Source: Haloferula sp. (GTDB taxonomy: Bacteria > Verrucomicrobiota > Verrucomicrobiia > Verrucomicrobiales > Akkermansiaceae). Taken from it: DNA of 33,435 bases. Positions 27,122-33,435 of the stretch are shown in pieces. Made by a program: the position numbers and the translations under genes. The stretch's first letter is position 1. The number at the start of each line of letters is the position of its first letter. A model generated the notes under the pieces. That model did no database searches and was not told the DNA's origin. It was given only the letters and a program-made list of their open reading frames with translations. Location: positions 1 to 33,435 of the forward strand of contig SLAV01000114.1 of the NCBI GenBank assembly GCA_007126655.1, written 5' to 3'.

Positions 27122-27964
27122 TCAGCGCTTTTTCTTTTTGCGTTTGGGTTTGGTGAAGGGGCTTCCTTTGGATTTCGCGTGTTTGCCGCGGCGGCGACCG
27201 GCGGCGGGCGGGGCGGTGATCCCGTCGGGGACGCCGGGGATGGGCGTGCTGCCGTCATAAGGGGAGACGTCGTCATCGTCGAACGTTTCGGGAGCGGGGT
27301 TCTTGCGCGGGCGTCCGCGTTTGCGTTTCGGCGGGCCGGCTTCTTCGCCGCGCGCCTTGCGGGCCTGGCGTTCCTCCCATTCGCGGAGCGCCCATTCGTA
27401 TTCCTTCTGGCGGATCCGCTGGCTGATCGGGGAGAAGTAATATTCGACGAATTCCTTGTCCGTGGCCAACTCCGGATCGATGTCCCGGATGTCGGGCGGG
27501 CCGGGTGGTTCGGGTTTCACATCCGGGTCGAAGCGTGGGTCCGGCCGGGCTTCCTGGAGGGCCTCGCGCGCGGCGTAGGCATACATTTTTTTATTGTATA
27601 GCTTGCGGGTGAGGGCGACGAGGCGGTCGGCGTTCCAGACGTCGGGGTGGCCGGCACCCTCGTTTTCGACACCGTGGTCGCTGGGGTTGGTGGTGCGCAG
27701 GAGGTGGATGACGTTTTTCCGTTCCTCCGGCAGCAGTCTTGATCGAAGCGTGCGTTTGCGCTGGGCGGATTCGGGCCGGAGGTGATAATCACGCAACTGG
27801 CAGATGGCCTGGCGGGAGACGCCGTATTCGGTGGCGAGGGGGGCGGGTTTTTCACCGGCCTGGATGCGCTCGAGGATGCGCTTTCGCTGTTCGGGGGTGA
27901 GTTTGCCGCGGCGGCCCGGCCGTTCGGGGTTTTTGAGCGGCTTCAGTGACTTTTGTCGCTGCAT
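27122..27964 (-). CDS. Uncharacterised DNA-binding protein: HTH plus winged-helix-like region, AT-hook-like motif, basic tail
   Basis: LTPEQRKRILERIQAGEKPAPLATEYGVSRQAICQLRDYHL (HTH), LLPEERKNVIHLLR...NADRLVALTRKLYNKKMYAYAAREALQEA (second helical segment), PKRKRGRPRKNP (AT-hook core RGRP) and C-terminal KPKRKKKKR. Confidence 0.8.
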   Translation of the reverse strand: MQRQKSLKPLKNPERPGRRGKLTPEQRKRILERIQAGEKPAPLATEYGVSRQAICQLRDYHLRPESAQRKRTLRSRLLPEERKNVIHLLRTTNPSDHGVENEGAGHPDVWNADRLVALTRKLYNKKMYAYAAREALQEARPDPRFDPDVKPEPPGPPDIRDIDPELATDKEFVEYYFSPISQRIRQKEYEWALREWEERQARKARGEEAGPPKRKRGRPRKNPAPETFDDDDVSPYDGSTPIPGVPDGITAPPAAGRRRGKHAKSKGSPFTKPKRKKKKR

Positions 27965-28110
27965 TCGCGGATATTGGTATGTTTTTCCGTGGATTCAAGC
28001 AGGGGGTTCGGAATTTCTCCGGGGTGAGACCGGGCGGTATTCGGATGGCTGATGGTCAATGGAAAGCCAGGTCTAGGAAAGGGCGGACTTGATTTCCGCG
28101 GGTGATATTT

Positions 28111-28148
28111 CCCGTGGGGGTAAAGGAGCCGCAGGCGCTCTCCACGGG
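28111..28148. other. Nested inverted repeat in intergenic region (possible RNA hairpin or REP-like unit)
   Basis: CCCGTGG (28111-28117) pairs with CCACGGG (28142-28148); an inner GGAGC/GCTC pairing sits between them. Confidence 0.5.
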
Positions 28149-28198
28149 ATTCGCTTTGAGGGTGCGCTTTTCGGGAAAAGAGGACCGGTATCGCAGGG

Positions 28199-30019
28199 TT
28201 AGGGCCGCACGGTGAAGGTCCATTCGCCGGGAGGCACCTCATAAACCAAGCGGCCCTGTTCGGTGCGCGCGGCATCCGGGGTGGCGGGGCGGTCGCCGCG
28301 GGCGACGCTGACATTCGCAGGGTCATCGGCGGGCACGTGGACCTCGGCGACGGTGCCTTCCGGGACGGTGAGGGCGGCGCGCCATGCGTCGCCGGGACGG
28401 GTAACCTCGAGGTCGATCGGCCCGCGCGGGCTCGGGTGGCGGATCGACGCCTCGTTGAGGCCGGCGGTTTGCGGGCGCACGCGGAAGCGGACGAATCCGG
28501 GTTCAAGCGGCTCGATGCCCATGAGTTTCCGCGGGATGATGTTGGCGGGCACGGCTCCCCAGGCGTGGTTCCAATCGAGGTTCGGTTTGTATTTCTCGTC
28601 CCAGGCTTCGAGCGTGATGGTGGAGCCGACGTTGTAGATCATGTGCGCCCAGCCGCGGTCGTGGGTGGCGGTGAGGAGTTCGAGGGCGTATCCCTCCTCG
28701 CCGGCGTCGTAGAGTCCGTCGAGCAGGTATTGCGCGCCGTAAACCGAGCAGGCCATGCCGCGGCTGCGGATGTGGACGACGACGGCGGGCACGTCGTCGT
28801 CGTCGACGAGGCCGAAGGCGAGGGGAAACATGTTGGCGTGGAGGGAGGCGTGGGTGCTGCGCTCGCCGGTCTCGTGGTCGATGCCGTCGATGAAGATCCC
28901 GCGTTCCGGGTCGAGGAAAGCCTTGCGGATGGCGGCCTTGGTCACGGCGTATTTCGCCGCGAAGCGCTCGGCATCTTCGGGTTTGTCGAGCACTTCGGCG
29001 ATGCGGGCCATGAGATCGAGGCTGTGGGCGTGGAAGGCGGAGGTGACGGTTTTGACGAGCGGGCGCATGTCGTATCCGTCGCGCTCGCCGGCGGGCCAGT
29101 CCACGATGTCGCGGATCGGGCGATCATTGCTGCCGAGGAACAGCCCGTCGTCGCGCCGGCGCTCGAGCATCAGGCGGCCGACCAGGGTGTCGTAGTGGCG
29201 GCGGATGGATTCGTCGCAGCCGCTGTAGAGGTAGTCGGCCCAGGCCATGAGCACGGAGTGCTGACGCCATTCCATCGGCCAGGTCGGGAATTCGAGTAAA
29301 TGTTCGTGGGTGAGGCGGCCGGTGAGGTAATGGTCCTCGACGGCGTAGTGGCTCAGCTGGTTGATGAAGGAATCGGCCTCGTAGGGTTTGCGCTCGCGGT
29401 CGCCATCGACGTAGAGGCCGACGAAGGTGGTCACCTTGATGCTGTATTTGCAGAGATCCCACACGTCGTTGAGCACGGTGTTGTCGCATTGGAAGCGCGA
29501 TGCGTCATCGTCGAAGGCGGTGTGGCGGGTGACGCGGACGATTTCCTTCGGGTCGGGCAGGCGGTCTAGGCCGCGGATTTCGGCGTAGCGGAAGGGCATG
29601 ATCTCGCGCATGTCCGGCGGGTTTTCGATCCAGTTGACATACATCGGGCTCCAGGTGGGTTCGAAGGTGGCGACGGGGCCGTCGCCGGCGGGAATTTCGA
29701 TGTGCTGGGCGCGGATGGTGGCTCCGGGTTCGCGGTCCACGGTGCCGTCTTCGTTCGGCTTTTCGCCGAGCCAGGCGTCGAGCGGGCCGTGGCTGCGGCC
29801 GTCGGCGGGCCGAAATTCGAGGTATCCGAACGCGGCCCTGCCGAAATCGATGATCACGGCTCCGTCAGGGGCGAGGCGCAGGGATTCGGGGTGTTCGTCG
29901 ATCTCGACGAGCGGGGTGCGCTCGCGCACTTCCGCGGGTTCGGGTTCGGCATTGGCGAGGGCTGCGAGGGCGACGGGAATGGCGAGGAGCGCCCGGCGGA
30001 GCGGGGTGGGTTTCTTCAT
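28199..30019 (-). CDS. Alpha-L-rhamnosidase-like glycoside hydrolase (GH78-type)
   Basis: RFQCDNTVLNDVWDLCKYSIKVTTFVGLYVDGDRERKPYEADSFINQLSHYAVE, EWRQHSVLMAWADYLYSG, GSTITLEAWDEKYKPNLDWNHAWGAVPANIIPRKLMGIEPLEPGF. ATG 30019 starts a signal peptide. Confidence 0.9.
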   Translation of the reverse strand: MKKPTPLRRALLAIPVALAALANAEPEPAEVRERTPLVEIDEHPESLRLAPDGAVIIDFGRAAFGYLEFRPADGRSHGPLDAWLGEKPNEDGTVDREPGATIRAQHIEIPAGDGPVATFEPTWSPMYVNWIENPPDMREIMPFRYAEIRGLDRLPDPKEIVRVTRHTAFDDDASRFQCDNTVLNDVWDLCKYSIKVTTFVGLYVDGDRERKPYEADSFINQLSHYAVEDHYLTGRLTHEHLLEFPTWPMEWRQHSVLMAWADYLYSGCDESIRRHYDTLVGRLMLERRRDDGLFLGSNDRPIRDIVDWPAGERDGYDMRPLVKTVTSAFHAHSLDLMARIAEVLDKPEDAERFAAKYAVTKAAIRKAFLDPERGIFIDGIDHETGERSTHASLHANMFPLAFGLVDDDDVPAVVVHIRSRGMACSVYGAQYLLDGLYDAGEEGYALELLTATHDRGWAHMIYNVGSTITLEAWDEKYKPNLDWNHAWGAVPANIIPRKLMGIEPLEPGFVRFRVRPQTAGLNEASIRHPSPRGPIDLEVTRPGDAWRAALTVPEGTVAEVHVPADDPANVSVARGDRPATPDAARTEQGRLVYEVPPGEWTFTVRP

Positions 30020-30090
30020 ACGGCACCAAGCATGAGCGGACCCGGGCGTCCATGCAATGCCGGATGCGAGGCAAAAGGTGTCTGATGCCC

Positions 30091-30837
30091 TCACTCCGGT
30101 TTCGGAAAGACCGGCAGGGTGGCCCCGGGATCAAGCCGCTCGGGGACCTCGATGTCGAATTCGATGTCCTCGTCGATCCGGTAGGGGCCGTAGGCGATGG
30201 GGACGACGGTGAGCAGGAGCGCGGGTTCGTCGTCCTCGATGGTGCGCCCGATGTGCAGGATGGCGGCGCAATTCGGGCTTTTGCGCACTTCGAGCATGTC
30301 GCCCTCGTTGAATTCATCTGCCATTTCCAGGCGCGGGGTGGGGAAAAGGTATTCGATGACGACGGGATAGGGGGCGGCCTCGGTGAAATCGTCCGGGCGG
30401 ACCATGGCACGCGCCCGGACGGCGAAGCCCGGCGAGATCACGTCGCCTTCGCCAAGTATGCGCGTGCGTTCGACGCGGTAGTCGCCCTGGATGTAATTCA
30501 GCAGCAGCCGACGCTCGAAGTTGGTGAGGTAGTTCCGCATCAGCAGGGTGTTGAGGCGATCGCGGGCTTCGCCGTCGAGCGCGAAAAACCTGCGGTAGAG
30601 TTCGCGCGGGTCGAGCGCGGCGACGTTGGGCGCGTCGAGCACAGTGTGGCGCGTGAGTTCCGGGGCGCGGTTGATTTTCTCGAGAATCCGGAAGTTGCGC
30701 GGAATCTCGGGATTGCCGAAGACGTGGAGGGAGAGCGCCCAGGAACTGACGGCAAACGACAATGCGAGGATGTTCGCGAGCAACCACCAGAAATACGGCG
30801 GGCGGCGGGGCGGTGGTTCGTCGGGCGGTCGTGGCAC
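30091..30837 (-). CDS. Membrane-anchored protein of unknown function
   Basis: Single N-terminal TM (PYFWWLLANILALSFAVSSWALSLHVFG) and a long soluble domain with LLNYIQGDYRVERTRILGEGDVISPGF. No family recognised with certainty. Confidence 0.7.
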   Translation of the reverse strand: MPRPPDEPPPRRPPYFWWLLANILALSFAVSSWALSLHVFGNPEIPRNFRILEKINRAPELTRHTVLDAPNVAALDPRELYRRFFALDGEARDRLNTLLMRNYLTNFERRLLLNYIQGDYRVERTRILGEGDVISPGFAVRARAMVRPDDFTEAAPYPVVIEYLFPTPRLEMADEFNEGDMLEVRKSPNCAAILHIGRTIEDDEPALLLTVVPIAYGPYRIDEDIEFDIEVPERLDPGATLPVFPKPE

Positions 30838-30861
30838 GTCCGTAAGTGGTGGATTTCGTGC

Positions 30862-31245
30862 TCAGCCGTTGCCGCAGGCCTTGGCCTCGTCCGCGGGGGC
30901 GACAGGCGGCGGTTCGCCGGACGCCTCGAACGAGGTTCCGCAGCCGCAGGAGCGGGTAGCTCCAGGGTTCTGGATTTTGAATCCCGCGTCCGTCAGGTCG
31001 CTGCTGTAATCGATCTCGCATCCGCGCAGGCGGTCGATGCTGTCCCCGGCGATGATGACGCGCGCGCCGCCGTCTTCGTGAACGACGTCGCCATCCTCCA
31101 CTGCGGCGACCTGCATTTCATATTGCCAGCCGGCGCATCCGCCGCGCCGTACGGCAAGGCGCAAGCCGGCGTCGGGTGCGGCCTGCTTGCGGGTGAGCAG
31201 TGCGGCCAGTTCGTCGCGGGCGGTGGGGGTGAGGTTGATGATCAT
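30862..31245 (-). CDS. HesB/IscA/ErpA-type iron-sulfur cluster carrier
   Basis: MIINLTPTARDELAALL...LRLAVRRGGCAGWQYEM...FKIQNPGATRSCGCGTSF, with the three conserved cysteines (GGC...CGC). Confidence 0.92.
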   Translation of the reverse strand: MIINLTPTARDELAALLTRKQAAPDAGLRLAVRRGGCAGWQYEMQVAAVEDGDVVHEDGGARVIIAGDSIDRLRGCEIDYSSDLTDAGFKIQNPGATRSCGCGTSFEASGEPPPVAPADEAKACGNG

Positions 31246-31398
31246 GTTTTTTTTCGGTGGGCTTGATGGTAGTCGAAAAACGGCGTGCTGTGAAATGCGA
31301 AATCGACGCAAAAACGGGACAAAACCCGCGCTCGACAGCTCATACGATGCCTCTTAAGTTCCCATCGGACCCGAAAAACAACCGTCCCACGACATCCC

Positions 31399-32187
31399 AT
31401 GATCCGACACCTGACCCATGGCGCCATCGCCGCCTCACTCGCACTGACCCTCCATGCGGAGAACGCCGTCACCACGCCTCCCATTGCCGCCACTCCGATG
31501 GATGCGGACGCCATTCGTGAAAACGCCACCTATGCCCTCGGATATCGCGCGGGTGCCGAATTCATGCAGCAATACGCGCAGTTCGGATTGACTCCGGAAG
31601 ACCTGGAAAGGGAAACGTTCGTGAAGGCGTTTTTCAAGGCGATGGCCGCCGAGGAACCCGATGCGGATCCGATGGAAATGCAGGCGGCGATGCAGGGCCT
31701 GGGGGAGATGCTGCAGGAGCGCGAGGAGGGGATCGCCGCGGAAAACCTTGCCGAAGGTCAGGAGTTTCTCACCGAAAACGCCGAACGCGAAGGCGTGATC
31801 ACGACAGACAGCGGTCTCCAATACAAGATCCTGGAGGAAGGCGGGGACGAGACCTACGAGGCCCCCGAGGGCGAGGACGCCCCGCAAAAACAATTCCTCG
31901 TGCATTACAAGGGCACGACCATCGACGGCGAGCAGTTCGACGCCTCGCCGGAAGGCGAACCGGTGAGAATGACGATGCAGGTGATCGACGGCTTCCGCGA
32001 GGCGCTCATGACGATGCCCGTGGGAGCGAAGTGGAAATTGTTCATCCCGAGCGATCTCGGCTACGGGGAACGCCGGCAAAGCCCGAAAATCGGCCCGAAC
32101 AGCACCTTGATCTTCGAGTTGGAACTCGTGGGCATCGAGGACGCGCCGCCCCAGCAGCAGATGCCTTTCCAGATTCCGGGGCAATAA
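31399..32187 (+). CDS. FKBP-type peptidyl-prolyl cis-trans isomerase, exported
   Basis: TTDSGLQYKILEEGG...FLVHYKGTTIDGEQFDAS...VIDGFREALMTMPVGAKWKLFIPSDLGYGERRQSPKIGPNSTLIFELELVGI, with an N-terminal FKBP_N-like domain. Confidence 0.95.
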   Translation: MIRHLTHGAIAASLALTLHAENAVTTPPIAATPMDADAIRENATYALGYRAGAEFMQQYAQFGLTPEDLERETFVKAFFKAMAAEEPDADPMEMQAAMQGLGEMLQEREEGIAAENLAEGQEFLTENAEREGVITTDSGLQYKILEEGGDETYEAPEGEDAPQKQFLVHYKGTTIDGEQFDASPEGEPVRMTMQVIDGFREALMTMPVGAKWKLFIPSDLGYGERRQSPKIGPNSTLIFELELVGIEDAPPQQQMPFQIPGQ

Positions 32188-32251
32188 ACAGCCCTCCCGG
32201 GCAGACGGCGTCCGGATTTCCCGCACGCCAGCCCGCCCTGGCCGGGGTGCC

Positions 32252-33435
32252 TCACCGGGTGTCTGTTCCCTCGCCGGCTTCCGACTCCCCGCCGGTTTCC
32301 TCCGGCCGTTTGCGGAAGTGGATCTGGCCGACGCGGCGCCCGTCGGCGCTGGTGACGCGGGCTTCATAGCCGAGCACGCCGACGGTTTCGCCGACTTCAG
32401 GAAAGCGGCCGAGATGCTGGGTGATGTGGCCGCCGATGGTCGTCACCTCGCCGCTGTCGAGCACCAGCTCGGGCACGAAATCCGCCAGGTCGTTGAGGCT
32501 CAGCGTACCTTCGACAACAAATTCATCGCCATTGATGCGGGTGAACGGCGACGGCTCGCTATCGAACTCGTCGTGGATGTCGCCGACGAGTTCCTCGATC
32601 ACGTTGTCGAGGAACACCACGCCGACGGGCGTGCCGAATTCATCGACCGCGAGCGCGAGCTGGGCGTGCGCCTTGAGGAAGAACTTGAGCAGCGTGTCGA
32701 GCGGCATCGTGTCGGGCACGATCTTGAGATCGCGCTTGATCCGCATGAGATCCGGATCCGGATCGTTCATGAGCCGCAGCATGTCCTTGATGTGAATGAG
32801 GCCGATGGCCTGGTCGAGGTGGCCTTTGACGAGCGGGAACCTCGTGTGCTTGCTTCCAATGGCAAGTTCGAGGGTTTTGTCGAACGGAGCGTCGGCATCA
32901 AGCACGATCACCTTGTTGCGGGGCGTCATCACGTCGCGCACCCACAGGTCGTTGAGTTCCAGGGCGTTGATGAGGATTTCTCGCTCGGTTTCGGTGACTT
33001 CCTTGGAGTTTCCGCTCTGGGTCACGAGCATGGCGAGTTCCTCGGCGGAGTGGGATTCCTCGCCATTCCCACGCGGGTCGATCCGGAAGATGCGGCGGAC
33101 GAGGAAGTCCGATGCGCTATTGCAGCCCCGAACGACCCACTGGACGCACCAGTGGAAGGCGTCGATCGGCCATGCGAGCGCGAGTAGAATCGGCATCGCC
33201 CGGCGGATGGCGACCGTTTTTGGAACCAGCTCGCCGAGGATGACGTGCAGCAGGGTGAACCCGGCGAAGGCGATGCCCAGCGAGAGCACATAGACCGCGC
33301 CGGACGGCACGCCGGCGGCGGCCAGCAGCGGCGCGAGCAGCGCGCCGACGAAAGGCGCGCCGAGAAATCCGAGCGCCAGCGAGGAGAGTGTGATGCCGAG
33401 CTGGTTGGCCGAGAGATGGCTCTCGGGCCGGCTGA
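32252..33435 (-). CDS. HlyC/CorC (CNNM) family membrane protein with CBS pair and CorC_HlyC domain (N-terminus beyond the right edge)
   Basis: Reading stays open to the window edge (LGITLSSLALGFLGAPFVGALL...). Contains HVILGELVPKTVAIR, VRDVMTPRNKVIVLDADAPFDKTL, DEFGTPVGVVFLDNVIEELVGDIHDEFD. Confidence 0.93.
   Translation of the reverse strand, partial: SRPESHLSANQLGITLSSLALGFLGAPFVGALLAPLLAAAGVPSGAVYVLSLGIAFAGFTLLHVILGELVPKTVAIRRAMPILLALAWPIDAFHWCVQWVVRGCNSASDFLVRRIFRIDPRGNGEESHSAEELAMLVTQSGNSKEVTETEREILINALELNDLWVRDVMTPRNKVIVLDADAPFDKTLELAIGSKHTRFPLVKGHLDQAIGLIHIKDMLRLMNDPDPDLMRIKRDLKIVPDTMPLDTLLKFFLKAHAQLALAVDEFGTPVGVVFLDNVIEELVGDIHDEFDSEPSPFTRINGDEFVVEGTLSLNDLADFVPELVLDSGEVTTIGGHITQHLGRFPEVGETVGVLGYEARVTSADGRRVGQIHFRKRPEETGGESEAGEGTDTR

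Noticed and set aside
27943-28506. 187-aa minus-strand ORF over the rhamnosidase C-terminus and the intergenic region
   Set aside because: Out of frame with the rhamnosidase, Pro/Ser/Arg-rich composition, no recognised domain.
1-33435. CRISPR array, prophage, toxin-antitoxin or canonical anti-phage defence system
   Set aside because: No regularly spaced direct repeats, Cas proteins, phage structural proteins, integrase or recognised defence families in the window.

Overview
High-GC bacterial chromosomal window; gene families and the scarcity of Shine-Dalgarno sequences suggest Verrucomicrobiota (inference). I support about 30 genes. Most are housekeeping or carbohydrate/redox metabolism: GntR regulator, P-type ATPase, DUF6807/PmoA-like, TPR, TonB, 2-oxoacid dehydrogenase E1a/E1b/E2, two sugar phosphate isomerases/epimerases, Dabb, MutM/Fpg, hemolysin III, GalK, YceI, FMN reductase, heparinase II/III, ROK kinase, acetyl-CoA synthetase, L,D-transpeptidase, NAD kinase, O-acetylhomoserine sulfhydrylase, GH78-like rhamnosidase, HesB/IscA, FKBP and CorC/HlyC. 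No CRISPR array, rRNA, tRNA or intact mobile element was seen. The most noteworthy items are: (1) two genes about 4.3 kb apart, a zinc-type alcohol dehydrogenase and a pirin, each reduced to its N- and C-terminal ends by an internal, frame-shifting deletion; (2) an uncharacterised protein joining a transposase-like HTH/winged-helix region to an AT-hook-like RGRPRK motif and a poly-basic tail; (3) a non-coding, hairpin-rich ~400 bp block bounded by strong terminators, possibly a dispersed element; (4) a Cys-containing coiled-coil protein in the acs gene run. Most of the other long ORFs in the supplied track are antisense or off-frame shadows typical of high GC.
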